A DNA stretch of 64,000 bases from Fasciolopsis buskii (GCA_008360955.1 LUCM01009859.1:271355-335354); one strand, 5' to 3'; numbered from the stretch's first letter, positions 23,470-35,268 are shown. The notes: generated from the sequence alone by a model not told the origin. Made by a program: numbers and translations.

Positions 23470-24460
23470 AGCAACAAGGTCTTGTTCAAATTCCACTGGT
23501 AAGTGTCAAAAATCGCAGGAAAGCCAAGTTGGTTTGTCTTCGATAGCGGTTTCCACTTGCCCTCCTGGTAAGCACCGTCAGTCTGCGCATGAAAATGGTA
23601 CCGGGACAATTCTGGTTAAAGCTTGGTGAAGTTTGGGAAGTAGGTGTCCAAACCACTGAAGTGGCGTTGTATGTGCGCTGTAAGACCGACGATTTGGGAC
23701 TGCTTTCGACTTGTTTCACTGGAAATTCTAACTCACTAGCTTACTTTTAAAATAGACTTAAGGTACCAGTGGTCAAAACCCTTACTCTTTTGATGTTCTC
23801 GGCTCTTAGAGGCTAGGTTTCACAACCATGCAGTATGGCTGGTTGTACTGCTTCATTAAAAACCCTGAGTTCATTTTCGAGACTGGTCTTGTTCCTTTGT
23901 TGAAGAATGTCGTGCAATTAAAGAGATGTTCGGCAGCTTCAGTGCGTGGCTAGATAACGTTCCTTGTTTATCCGTTTGGTAGGATAATGGAACCAAGATA
24001 ACTGAAATGTGAGATAACTTACACTGTCTGAACATTTAGGTGTAGTCCCTGTTTTATTTATCTGGCTGATGCAACCAACATTTTGGTTGGCCAGTCTCAG
24101 CTGTCTGAAATGGTCTACCCATCTTATTAGCTTACCATCCATGCTGAGGATGAGTAAGCCGGAAGAATGACACAAGAGTTTGAATAGATTGCCTAGGGCC
24201 GGGTGATGTTGTATGAGAAGGCGGTTCACGAAGAGAGAAGACTTAGTTGTGGTTTCGAACTTGACTGCTATTTTCTGCCACTAATTACGGCAATTCTTCT
24301 TTGTGAACCAAGGTCTTTGGCATCTGAGGTTTTGGTTTTCCGATCGACCTCTTTAGTCAAGGTAAAATGACCGATAGTATCTTCAGATACCCAGTCTTTT
24401 CAACGGGGTTTTGTAGTTCCTAATTTTCCTACTTGTTGCGCTGTGCTTTTCAATCAAATC
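23470..24460 (-). mobile_element. Decayed RTE-like non-LTR retrotransposon, 3' half
   Basis: Minus-strand frames with stops match the end of an RTE-type endonuclease-reverse transcriptase. Near 23.8-23.9 kb LRVFNEAVQPAILHGCET, followed by PLRAENIKR, corresponds to the conserved RVYxAxVRxxLLYGxETWPLRxED motif. Near 23.55-23.68 kb PLQWFGHLLP, followed further on by LPGGQVETA, corresponds to the LRWxGHVLR and RRGGQ motifs at the C-terminus. Upstream, SMDGKLIRWVDHFRQLR fits the segment before them. Frameshifts show that it is inactive. Confidence 0.78.
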
Positions 24461-24464
24461 AACG

Positions 24465-25090
24465 GAATCCCCCGTATCATCGAAAGAATTGGGTTCGTCC
24501 GTTGATAACCGCCGCCATTAAAGCCTCCATCTTCTCTTGGAATTTAATAGTTTCCAAAAAACCTATTTACCCTTGAGTGAAATCAACCGAATAAAACCAT
24601 GAGGGGTCAGTCGGTTAACTTGCGAATCGCGAATAGACAGTTCAGGTCCAACTTGCCATTTCCCAAAGTTTATGCGAAGCGAAATATGTGCAGCTTTTCA
24701 TCGCATTCATCAGAGGTCGAATAAGAATTAAGACTAAAACCGGGACCGTATACTTATCCGGGAGCAGTTTGTTAATAATTGTAATAATTCCCGCAAAACT
24801 GCTGAGACTGCCTACATTGGAGTGGTTAGAATTTCGTTTGAATGGTTGCCGGTTTCTAAAATGATGCCTTATCGATCACAGAGCGACAATGTCGTAAATA
24901 ATCCTAAGAATACAGATGCAAAATAAATTACAAGTGACATTAGTTATAAATTCCGGAAAGGAGCTAATCCACAAATCCTCCAATCATTTTCCTCAACAAA
25001 CTGAGTTTGTACTTGATAGACTATAGCAGATTGAAATCTACCGGACGCAGCTCGTGCATGCACACTGACAAGCATGTACTTACGGATGCG
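24465..25090. other. No gene supported
   Basis: AT-rich stretch without a supported frame. It may hold more decayed RTE sequence that I cannot recognise. Confidence 0.4.
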
Positions 25091-25104
25091 TGTATATATG
25101 TACA

Positions 25105-25131
25105 TGTATGTATGTATGTATGTATGTATGT
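25105..25131. repeat. (TATG)n microsatellite
   Basis: Near-perfect TATG tetranucleotide tract. Confidence 0.9.
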
Positions 25132-25767
25132 GTGCATGCCTGATATGATGCTCGAAGGTTCTTACGTACGTAAGTGTGAGTCAGTTCAACGAACTCAGGT
25201 TCGATGTTGTTCATCATAATCAACGAAGTCTCACAGAAAACTATCAACTGTTACAAGTTCCTTTTGATGTATTATGACAGTTATACATACTAGATTCAGC
25301 GTATTTCGAAACGATATACGGATTCAATTTTGACGTGTTGTCATTCACTCGATTTCTTATTAGCTGGACATTTTACAGAAATTTTGGCAATAGGCTACGA
25401 GAAGGCAACATTTCAAAAATATTGAGTTAACCTAGACAACAAAAGAGGTTGCTGATTTGGCTTCTCACGGGTTTCCAAATTAATCAGTTGTGGATTGGAT
25501 TTTAATTGGGGTTGGAAGCATGAATAATCACTAAAGCTAAGACCTCATCACGAGAGTTGGGAAATATAGGTGCAAACAGTCAAATTTTTCAGCGGTGCAT
25601 TGACTCTCTCCCGTTGGATGACATTCATATTTGTAGTAATTTAAGACGTTGTTATATCTGAAGAAAATACGCTATTTCTGTAAGGGAGACGGGACTATTG
25701 AAAATATACGGAAATGTGCACATGACTGGTGGCAATTGGTTCTTGAGCATTCGACGGGCAGTTCCAG

Positions 25768-26092
25768 AACCAAAATGCTCAGTCTGGGTGCCGTGCAGTT
25801 GAATTAATCAGCTCTGGACTTATATTTGAGTTGTTATTGAATGGTAAGATAAGAGTAGATTTTCCATTTAGGTTTGGGATCGTATAATTTCCAAAATAAT
25901 TCACTAGCACTTTTTTATCGAGAAGAACTAGTCAACGTTCAGCAGCAAGTAATGAACCTCCGATGTGGAAAACCTCGGTCACAGTCTCCCCACTCTAGTC
26001 CAAAGTTGTCAGCATGCACATCGAAGCATAAATATGCTCGGATTTTTTCACGGATAACGAGTCCTTTTTTGTTTGAACTATATTCACCCTAA
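25768..26092 (+). CDS. Candidate two-exon gene end with a 28-base intron
   Basis: Proposed exons are about 25768-25843 and 25872-26092. The first is open from a CAG near 25767 (FQNQNAQSGCRAVELISSG) to a donor AATG/GTAAGA. The intron (25844-25871) is only 28 bases and ends TTTTCCATTTAG. The second exon then reads on in phase: LGSYNFQNNSLALFYREELV and later GKPRSQSPHSSPKLS, ending LFELYSP-stop, 73 codons. A further upstream exon may start at the strong acceptor before 25591 (RCIDSLPLDDIHICSNL). No domain known and no nearby AATAAA. Confidence 0.33.
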
Positions 26093-26729
26093 AAGTTAGT
26101 TATTTCTGCTAAATGAAACGAGTACCACGGGTTGTAAATCATTCTCAGTGAGATGGTCTCATTGTAGAGGACTTTAAAATCAACTGCCTTGCTTTATCAT
26201 CTGTACTGGTCAGATCACATAAGAGCTAAAATCCTCAGTCAGTCAAAACTCAATACCTTTCAGCTGTTTTGCTAAAATGGGCTTACAGACTTCATCGTTC
26301 TTTCAAGGACCAAGAGTAATTATAAATGAGTGGTTATTGAAAGCTCCATGCATCGGCAAAAAAGCAAAGAAATTTGTTGGAAAAAAGCAAATTTACCAAA
26401 TGAAATCTAACTGATCAGATGTTGCTCTTTTCGGGCGAACTCATCGTCCAGTTCGGTATAACTTTGGCGGGAACAAAAATCCATGGGAAAGGTAACTGAG
26501 GTACAAAACGTTTAGTCTGTTTATGACAGTCACTGCTGGAAATTCGGTCGTTCACAGTACTCATTTATTTTACTGAATTGTCGAAATGAAAATAAATCCA
26601 AAATTATGTGATGGATGAGTCCGTCTAGATCGGTTGATGTGATTGTGTTCGCAACATTGTCAGTTAGGCTGAGAGATGCAAGAAAGCCCGGACGCTAGTC
26701 ACACCTTAATTTAGCGCTTAATATTATCC

Positions 26730-26979
26730 CGTTTTCCCGGAAGAACACTGTCCCTTTGTGACACGTTTTCGTTGCTATTCACTTGGGGAGAAAACAAACA
26801 CAACGGCAAACAGGCAAACGGTAATAACAAAATCATCAGCCACATCAGCGCACCATTCTGTGTGCAAGATATTAAACCCCGCGAGACCTCATTATAAGGG
26901 GGCGGGACAGGGAGGGATGTAAGTTAATCAAGGCCACCGAACACAGTTATTCGTTTAGGAGGTTGTTGTTTGAATAGCA
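26730..26979 (+). CDS. Candidate two-exon gene end with a 40-base intron
   Basis: A frame open for about 64 codons (VFPEEHCPFVTRFRCYSLGE, later SVCKILNPARPHYKG) ends at GGGAT/GTAAGT. A 40-base intron closes with TTATTCGTTTAG, and the next exon adds five residues before a stop. AATAAATAAG follows immediately. Phase agrees, but the 5' end is undefined and the last exon is very short, so chance is quite possible. Confidence 0.2.
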
Positions 26980-26999
26980 AATAAATAAGAAAGTAGAAA

Positions 27000-27195
27000 A
27001 CCGTTCAAGGTGCGGCAGTGGAAAATAATGCATCCGCTGATAAGGCAAACAGAAATAACAAAAACACTAACGGAAATAGAAAGGACACCAATAACGCAAA
27101 TAACAACAACGACAAGAAGGACAGCAGTAAAACGGTGGAAACCATCTCCAATGACATTTCTGTCGAACTGCAAAAGGAATCGAAATACTAGATAT
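27000..27195. repeat. A-rich AAC-type low-complexity tract
   Basis: AATAAC, AACAACAAC and AAGG units dominate. The plus strand reads an Asn/Lys-rich frame (ENNASADKANRNNKN, ending in SNDISVELQKESKY); the minus strand reads a Val/Ile-rich hydrophobic one. Either could be an exon, but simple sequence is the safer call. Confidence 0.45.
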
Positions 27196-27371
27196 CACCG
27201 AATGACTTATCGTATAAGTTGTCACATCCACCAAAAGGAATAGGTTAGTCTAAGAACGAGAGTAGATAAGTCAAGTGGGGTAGGTAGATCACGGGGTTAT
27301 ATAAACCAGGTTGAAATTTTGTCAAATGTGTATAATCGTGAGGAACAGGATGAGTAGGGAGGTTGTATCTT

Positions 27372-27590
27372 AAGGAACTCAGGGGAGAACAGGAAAAGTT
27401 TACCTGCGGACAGTTTACCGAAAATAGAATCAGAGCTGCTCCTGCGGGGATTGTTCGATCTACTAGCGTAAGTCAAATTCGATTCCACGTGCATTCCGTG
27501 GTTACCAGTTTATTGTTTCCGTATGTACTATCTACGTGGTATTCCAACTTACTCATATCAGGGCGGGTGGTGTGACGTGACTAGGCTGCA
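27372..27590 (+). CDS. Candidate gene end with upstream TATA-like box
   Basis: TTATATAAACC near 27298 resembles a TATA box. Downstream a frame with YLKELRGEQEKFTCGQ and ENRIRAAPAGIVRSTS ends at CTAGC/GTAAGT (27471). The next good acceptor (CTTACTCATATCAG) adds ten residues and a stop in phase, with AATAAA near 27631. No ATG is present in the frame, so a start exon is missing. No family recognised. Confidence 0.22.
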
Positions 27591-27791
27591 ATGAATGGAA
27601 AAATGTTTCCGTGATTGCTGACGTATAATCAATAAAATAGCATTTAGCAAAATTCTACTTTTCGACGACCATTGCACGCGAATTGCACGACAAATCCCAC
27701 CTCGTGTTTACTCATGGCAGAATAGTATATTCACACTTTAAGAGCCACCGAAATTAATGTTATACTGTTGGGACTGGGAACTTACTAGCAG

Positions 27792-27998
27792 TTCCAGTCG
27801 AAATTTTCTTAAAGCAACAACCACAAACTGACAAATTTACCCTTTTTCGGCCAACTGGTCACCAAGGGATGTTGGAACAATATGTCGGTCCAATAGTTCA
27901 AAACGGACAAATCGATACTCCTGAATTAAGGAAAGACATTGAAAGATATGGTTTAGGACAGCTTTTTTCTAGGAATATTTCGGAATCAAAACTCCCAA
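27792..27998 (+). CDS. Candidate internal exon, unknown conserved-looking protein
   Basis: The frame is open for at least 69 codons, from an acceptor at ACTTACTAGCAG to a strong donor CCCAA/GTAAGT. Its composition is very natural: VEIFLKQQPQTDKFTLFRP, then TGHQGMLEQYVGPIV, then QIDTPELRKDIERYGLGQLF, then SRNISESKLP, with no Cys and balanced charges. It starts with two bases and ends with one base of split codons. I do not recognise the domain. Just downstream an RTE fragment lies on the opposite strand, so the next exon must be further away. Confidence 0.47.
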
Positions 27999-28119
27999 GT
28001 AAGTTCTACACCGAGTACTCGAGATGCAACTGTTACATTGTGTCATTTTTTGATTGTTCGTAAATGTAATGAAATGTTCGCAACATGGATCAATTTGTTA
28101 ATGAGTAATACTACGGATA

Positions 28120-28415
28120 TCAGTGAATTACGCATGATATTTTTGTGTTCCCGGAATTGGTCCTCATCTGTTCACCACTGATTTTTGCACAAGCGGTTTG
28201 CATCGTTAGTAAGCACCAAATCTTGAGTGACAAATTTTTAAGCACCCTCGGGTCTGTCATTGCACAGAGCGTGGCAGTCTGGAAACATCTACGCCTAGTC
28301 GATCCCAGATGGGTACAGTAAATGTTCGGTTGCAAAATGGCAAATGTTATCTTAGACAGGATCATGTTCCCCGTGAGTCGCTTCAGTAAATTAGTTCCAT
28401 GATTTAACAAACTTG
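28120..28415 (-). mobile_element. Decayed RTE-like non-LTR retrotransposon, start of endonuclease
   Basis: Across two minus-strand frames the sequence reads LGVDVSRLPRS and then TDPRVLKNLSLK, which fits the conserved 'LDxLxxDVCCLSETRIQDP' block near the N-terminus of RTE-type endonucleases, followed by a SGEQ-like segment. The switch of frame shows decay. Similarity is judged by eye, so class assignment is moderate. Confidence 0.55.
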
Positions 28416-28638
28416 ATTTAAATATTGATTGTTTTCCTGTGCTTTGGCGCTTGCTTCATTTTTGTGCCCTGTCTACTGGCTTGTTGCATGTTTTTCTTCC
28501 TAAATTGGCTAGATTTCCAAAACTTTAATGACCAAAAGATATTGAAAAAATGCCATATTCCATGACCATAGATAAACACGTGAATATGTGGTTGGGCGTA
28601 AATGCGTATATGTATACGTGAATGCGAGCTGACATGGG

Positions 28639-28653
28639 TTTATATATATATAT
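28639..28653. repeat. (TA)n tract in a TATG-rich stretch
   Basis: TATATATATATATG flanked by TGTATG and CATGTATG units (28600-28710). Confidence 0.8.
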
Positions 28654-28777
28654 GTGTGTATATGCAAGCATGTATGCAAATATGAATTCATTTATGTATG
28701 TATGCATGTGCATTCTTTGGACCTGAAATTGATACGTGGCCTTCGGTCGGTCATAGAAGTGGACAGATACCAAGTAC

Positions 28778-29065
28778 TAGTAGACGCTGAGTTGGCTTCG
28801 ACTGAAGCTACCGAGTCAAAGAAAATGAGAAGACCACAACACATACGGAAGCATGACCGCGTCATATTTACAATTCATACATTTGTACACGAAATCGGAG
28901 ATACCCCGCTGGAAGGAATAGATTCCGTTTTCAGTGGCCTTCGATGAATGCTTCCACTTAAAGACCTCATGGTCTTGGATCTCATTAGTTGCTTTTCTAC
29001 GCAGGATAGTGCGAAGCAGTGCCGGACTGCATTAAGTGACTTTCACGTAGACTCATCGCAGTGTG
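28778..29065 (+). repeat. Unclassified dispersed repeat, copy A
   Basis: Aligns by eye over about 280 bases with 32755-33005. Shared segments include TTGGCTTCGA, CGT-ATTTACAA, ACTCA-GAGTTTATA-like, TCTCATT-G-TTG and AAGTGACTT-AC-GTA-ACTCA. Both copies are diverged and neither has a coding frame. The element class is unknown. Confidence 0.65.
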
Positions 29066-29148
29066 TGTACGTGTACACGTGTGTAGGTACGTGTGCTTAT
29101 GTGTATTCACGTTTGCTTGAGTACATGCTTTTGTCTACTCTTGTGAGC

Positions 29149-29166
29149 ATATATATATATATATAT
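29149..29166. repeat. (TA)n tract
   Basis: Perfect AT dinucleotide run. Confidence 0.85.
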
Positions 29167-29239
29167 TTATAGGATTGTTCTTTGGGCTGAGCAATTTGAT
29201 TGCAAACATTTCATCACCAGCTGAGATGATCTCATCAGT

Positions 29240-29255
29240 GCTATGATCATAGCAT
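29240..29255. repeat. 16-base perfect palindrome
   Basis: TGCTATGATCATAGCA is its own reverse complement. It lies beside a near-palindromic TGAGATGATCTCA. Confidence 0.8.
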
Positions 29256-29259
29256 GAGG

Positions 29260-32200
29260 ATTTCCTCCTCTAGTCTAACTTGCAGTCATCTAGTGCTGTT
29301 TAAAGTACAGAGTCAAATATTGGCCGTGGTTAGGTGTATTCCTTTCTTACAGCAGTCCTGACTACCGAAACCAAAAAGGGATCAGTAAGGGAATTTTTGT
29401 CATCATTTTTACTGTCTAGGATTTGGCCTTGTCTTATTCAAGCTAGTGCAAATAATAGCGGATAGTAATTTGGTCTTTTGAATTTCGAAGACAAAAGCGA
29501 CCTGCGGTTTGGTGCAGCGAATAAAGATTGGTGTCACAATGAAGATAACTGATTTACGTCACCGAACGTTTGAAATAAAGTGCACGATGAAAGTAGTTCG
29601 TTCAATGTGCTGTTACAAAACTGTAATGCATACTTCGCAAACTGTGGTACAACGCTCTTCGGTAAAGAAAATCTCTCATTATTCTGCTTCCGGGTCGACG
29701 GCATATATCAGCTGAAGATGCTTTTGTCTTGTTTTCTCTTTACCCTGCACAAGAGTCCAGGGTGGACTAGTGCTAGCCGGTTATGAACGGGTACATGCAG
29801 GTCGTAATACATTCTTTTCATAGTTCAGCTTCATAAAGCAAACGTGACAAACGGATTCCGAAATTTGATATAACACTGACAGTTCCACTGTAATCTACAT
29901 TTAGGAGCCATCCACAGCAGAAAGATTCGAACCTATTTATGAGCATTAGCTACACCAAAAATATCAGTCGCACTCAACTAGTCGGATGAATTGTGCATAC
30001 CCATGAGCTTTGAAATTTACCCGTGTGGGATTATATATTATAAAAAAATAGAGTTTTCCTCAAGCTCTGCCTCAGTCGTCAGACTGGTGAGGTGGAAATT
30101 CTAATGGTCATTCTTCATAATCAACCTGTTTCTCGAACAACTTACCGCTTTTTAACAAACTCATATTGGAAGTAACGAGCCGTATTAAAACAAGAAGTTT
30201 CACTCGGTGGTTTATGCATTTGAGCCAAAATATTGCTTACATCTTGGTTGCACAACTGCATGCGATAGAATCACTTCCGGGACCGCAATGGTGATGTATT
30301 CTAGACTACCGAATAGCAATATTAAATGAATGGGGCAATTATCCTTACAAATAGTATTACAAGGAGTCACATGGCTGCGTGATATCAAAAGCACTTAAAT
30401 GAGTTCCTTTAAATCAGTTATTTATCAAGATCAAGTGCCAAATCCCATATTTGTAATATTGTCGGTGACCTTAAATTCAAACCGGATTTCACATGGTTCA
30501 TCGGATTTCGAGCTCTTACATTTCTCTTCTACTATTCATTATTTTTGACTTATTGATCCAGATCACCCACCCACCCACATGCACCTATACGCAGGGATAA
30601 GCAGATCATGCTGCGTCCCTATTGTTCCCACATGAAAATAATACGGAAAAACTCTGCTATTCGGAATTGTGACTTTGTTTTCCTACATAAATATGATTAA
30701 TCTGGGCTTTTTATCCTGCCCACATAAATGAATGACTAAATGTATAAAAGATAAAAGAAAATACGAACGAAAGCACGGAAGAGTGAGCCAATGAATCATC
30801 AAGAACATTTCGGGAGGTAACCGTTTTGTTCCCTAACCAACTTGCATGGGAATTCTTACTCCTATTTAGTTCAAAATGATGGTTTTCTTCCCAAGACTAG
30901 CCGATTTTATCTGCTTCTCAATTCCTCCATGTTTTACCTTTCTTTATCACTGCATAGTCCATTCGACTTTGTTGCTTTGTTCAGCTTGTTTGGTCCCAAA
31001 AAACGGCGTTTCCTTCCCTTTTGGCGGACAGATCTTATTACGCCTGCAAAACACGCATTCTACCTGGTTGAAAATCGAAATTCAGTTAGGCTCTACAGGT
31101 TCACAGGTAAAAGCCGAGCAGCGCATCACGTTAGACTCGCATTTCTTGGTTCTTTGTTGATATTCCAGCGATGTTAAACTATGCTTGAGAAGGTACTTTG
31201 TATTCGATATTGTATGAAAATCCGACAACTCATCGGGTTTGGCATCATCCTGATATAAGTTAAGCTATTTTCATATGGGTCTGGGTGATGTAAGGAGATA
31301 TTGCTTACTTCCTTTTGACCTGCCATGCAATATTAATGTTAAGCCTACCATTTCAAACCACAAAGGATGTCACTTATAATGTGGCTTTCCTTCGAACATT
31401 TTAGAGACTCCAAACATGGATATCCGGTTTGGTTCTCAGCTTGCTGTCAAACATCATCGCTACTTGATGTGGTGCTTGTCCATTATGTGGTTCACCAAGG
31501 CAACGGACTGTTGTCAGCACAGTCAGCTATTCACATGGCGATCGTCTTCCTTACAACAACAACCCTAAAGTGGGTGGTGATAAATCGTACCTCACTGTTT
31601 CACAAATCACTACCTACTATCAAAATTTTCTGACTGTTTGTTTTAGGATCTACAGCTTGAAACTTCTGGATTGAGATATTGCAGCTTGATGCTGATGTGC
31701 GTTCATCCATCCCTGACCATTTCCGCACTCAATGACCGTCGTTTACACTGATAGACCTGAGCAGTTAAAACTGGTATTCAAGAGAGGGGGCATTGCACCT
31801 TCCTATTGCAGCATACTCTCCCAATCAATGTCAAGAACTTCAAGTTAGTAAGAAGGGGGCTCATTGGGAATTGACCTATTTTAACTATTTCTTGAGAAAA
31901 CGAAAATTTCTAAAACAGTTGGCATGTTAAGTTCATCGTTTTGGATGAGATTCCAACCTACTCCTGAGAAACCCTCTGCTTCTACATGTCTCGTGTTTAA
32001 CTAACTATAACGAACGGAATATCCCACTGTCTTCGAAAGGGTGAATTTGCGAAGAAATTTAGTTTATTTATGCCCTGTCTAACCAAAAGTTGATACCACG
32101 AAATGAAACGGAACCGGATACTTTCTGCTTACCTGGAATATTATCTACCACTGAGCTGCCATAAGTGCAACTAAGTAGCACAAACCACTAATTCGTTGAA

Positions 32201-32690
32201 ATACAACGACCAAAATAGATTATCGCCAAATAAGCCTTTCCAGGGGGCGGACAATATAGATGATCCGGACCCATGAGAAGTTTTATTTGGCCATTAATTA
32301 TTTTGATACCACTCGTAGGATGGAAAATTCACTAAGAATTGGGCATCCAGTTGTACATGCCACGAGCCCGAATAGTACCAGTGGCCTTCTCTCTGCTAGA
32401 AGCACAACCTGCAGCTGAGCTCCGTTGGGTAGAATTTTTGGATGCAAATTACGTGAAATGACATCCTGTCACATGAACCTTTACTCTATTGACACACAGT
32501 AGCTAATCTGGTTTTAGTTCCTGGATTAGCCTAGTACATAATTGGATTGCCCGTTCCGTACAGCATTTAGTCCATCACACCACCTGAAAGAAGAGAAAAT
32601 TTATTTCGCTTGAGGAATACAACAGAGTTGGAAAAACTTCATGGTTGCCTGAAAACTTCAATGTAGGGTGGTATTGAGAATCCGTGATAT
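29260..32690. other. No gene firmly supported
   Basis: At 30.87-31.11 kb two plus-strand frames are open between an acceptor (ACTCCTATTTAG) and a donor-like ACAG/GTAAAA, but both cannot be right and neither is convincing. A 36-base exon-like block at 31812-31847 (CTTCCTATTGCAG ... GTAAGA) is open in all three frames, so it is uninformative. Confidence 0.4.
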
Positions 32691-32754
32691 TTGAACTTGG
32701 AATTGGTATACAGAATCCGGTCATTCAGGATAACGATTGAATACGAGTTTCCAA

Positions 32755-33010
32755 TAAGCACTGAATTGGCTTCGATTCAAGCTACGCGAACTAGGTCAAC
32801 AGGAAGTCGTATTTACAACTCAAGAGTTTATATACAAGATTGGAAATGTGCCGAATGGTGGAATCCATTCAGTTCAGTCGCTTTTGCGGAATATTTGGAT
32901 TTCAAGACCGCTTGTCGTCATGGCTCTCATTGCGTGCTTGTCTACTCAGAATGGCGTGAAGCTGCACCACCTTACCTCAAGTGACTTACATGTAAACTCA
33001 CCACAGAATC
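32755..33010 (+). repeat. Unclassified dispersed repeat, copy B
   Basis: Partner of the repeat at 28778-29065, same orientation and diverged. Plus-strand frames over it are artefacts. Confidence 0.65.
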
Positions 33011-33484
33011 CTTGTACTCGACAACGGGGTTGAAGTAAATGCAATCGGATTGTTTCGTGAGCCCACGGAACTAGGAATCTTAATAAGCAACTTTTTATGT
33101 GCCGTGAATGGACGTTACAAAAGCTGTAAAACAGCCCCTAGGACCCACTGAACTCCGAGACCGGAGGCCGTGACTCTAAAGGCGGGAGTGAGATAAGGCC
33201 ACTTAAAATTACAAGAAATCAGATACGATAAGAATCCGAGAGACCTTGAAGTACTGTCCACAACAAAAGTGACTAGGTAATCTAGGACTTGGATTTCTGA
33301 TACCTGATTCACACGAGCATCTATGTTCGTTTATTTGGAAAGCTCAACACTTGTGCTGTAATATTTATTCTTTGAACCAAAGTAGTGTTGTAATAGAGTA
33401 TGCCATCGTTTCACTAACTTCAAACGACCTTGTGTCTACCTCATTTACAAAGGTGGTCAGTAACAAAGTGGACGGTGGCTCCTC

Positions 33485-33795
33485 ACAAGCAACCCTGCTG
33501 GCATTAATACTAGTAATATTGCTAGTAACACCGCTCCTACTGCGACCGTTGCGCCCTCTGGTTGAATTGCAAGCAGATTAGTGTTTACAGATAAATGGCT
33601 TAGAATACATGTTGGGACATTTCGGACAAAGCAAAGGAAATACAGTATGGCTTGAAATAATCATTTCTTCATTTCTTGCGAATTACATTGCTACCCGTAT
33701 TGGAATTTCAAATAATACTCATGCTGTTAGTACTGTTAATGTCGGTGCTAATACTACTAATCTCACTATCACTAGTACTATTGCGGTGAACTTTG
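33485..33795. repeat. Degenerate AAT/ACT-type trinucleotide tracts
   Basis: Two tracts (33490-33545 and 33715-33785) built of ACT, AAT and GCT units. They give Asn/Thr-rich or Leu/Val-rich frames, for example GINTSNIASNTA and VGANTTNLTITSTIA. The second lies in a frame open from 33609 to 33821. Coding function is doubtful. Confidence 0.5.
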
Positions 33796-33829
33796 TGCGT
33801 ATTATTTGGGATTCGATCTAAATAATATT

Positions 33830-35087
33830 TGATTCAGTTTAATAAAACGAATCTTTTCGGGAAAGGTAATATACATAGCGCAATGATATCACAAAAAGTG
33901 GAAAAAATGAGTAGTTGCAAGGTCAGGTTCTTTGAAGAAAAGAACAAGGCACGTTTGTAATCGCTCGCAGAAATAAATGAGCTATTTTTTTCAGAAATGC
34001 CCATGGTCTGATCACACATCAAGCTGCCATCTTTTGTAAATTGATCACTTACACTTTATTCCCACCTCTGGTCGCTAGGATTAAATACGACAAGTTCCAT
34101 TGGAAATTGTGTCACTAAATTAATACCATATTCACAACGCTAACCAAAGCCTGTTTTTCTGCGATCGCATCTAGTGCAAGGATCTTCACATGGGAAAAAG
34201 GTGAGGGCCGACTGAATTCCGCTTTGAGCTAGGCTCAAAGACTGCCGGCGAAGTGATATGAAATGTTAAAGATGTTTGCCTTTATTTATCAATGTTTCGT
34301 AAAATCCAACGGAACTGGAAATTCGAAAGGACGAAATCGAAGAATAAGCACAGTGGTGACCCACAATCACCCGTGGAATTTGAAGAAAAATAGGTGAACC
34401 TACACAAACTGGTATGAAGTGGAATTCGGACCACAGAAATAGCAGGTAATGGATAGCTGCTGCTACGGGGCTCCGCTTTTGGTTCTAACCAGAATCCGCC
34501 CTTAAGACAGTGCGGACTGGAGGAGTGGTTGTTCATGTGCTTAGATTAATTATTCTTTCACTTTTTTTCTGACTGATTTGCTAGATGAAATCAAACCTTA
34601 ATTTGGAGGATCCGGTGACCATTTTGCTAGTTGTATGTTCGTTGACTTCCAGGGTATGACTAAATTTTCGGTTTCATTTAAGTCGTCCCGTAAAGTTTGC
34701 TGGATGATGGGGGCTCAAAAGCCGTCACACTGCGACGGCGGGCGTTCTCACTGTGACCCATGGAAATTTTATGAGATGCTTTTATTTTTGATCCGATATC
34801 AAATAGGGTTATGCAAAATTCACTAAATTTCCTCCCTCACACTGCAATTTTAGCACAAGTGTATCTTTCATCGGAATGGCTTATTATACTGCAATAATCA
34901 GGAAGTCGCGAGAGAAAGTACAGGCTTAATTGCAACCATTCCACTTACCCTATGTCGTACTTAAACAAACGACCTTGCTATGGTTGCTTAAAACTGCGTT
35001 TTCATCACTCTTGTAATCCACTCGCCCTAGTGTTCCCGCTTTCCGAAACTCCGCGACCCAGTGTCTCAATCATTATGCAACAGCAGT
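33830..35087. other. No gene supported
   Basis: Only random-looking frames. It could be 3' flank of the minus-strand candidate at 35.1 kb. Confidence 0.45.
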
Positions 35088-35268
35088 TCACTCTTGCGCA
35101 TCATCACGCAGGAGTGAAGTAACAAACCCAAGGAGCTGAAACTCTCTCAAGATATCATGCAAATTTGCGTCCGCATCCACAAGCTGGTTTCGACTTATCC
35201 GTTCAAGTAAACTTTTCAAATTCGATGTCATACTGCTCATCCAAGTAAATATTGTGCTAGAACTACGA
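35088..35268 (-). CDS. Candidate terminal exon, helical protein
   Basis: A very good minus-strand acceptor (CCTCCATCTTGATTTCAG) opens a frame of 59 codons to a stop. It reads SSSTIFTWMSSMTSNLKSLL, then ISRNQLVDADANLHDILREF, then QLLGFVTSLLRDDAQE. The pattern of Leu, Asp and Glu suggests amphipathic helices. It starts with one base of a split codon. The candidate block at 35627-35842 on the same strand may be upstream, but I found no donor of the right phase. Family unknown. Confidence 0.47.

Noticed and set aside
30842..31177. 111- and 94-codon plus-strand open frames
   Set aside because: Two frames compete over the same bases, neither with convincing composition or an upstream exon.
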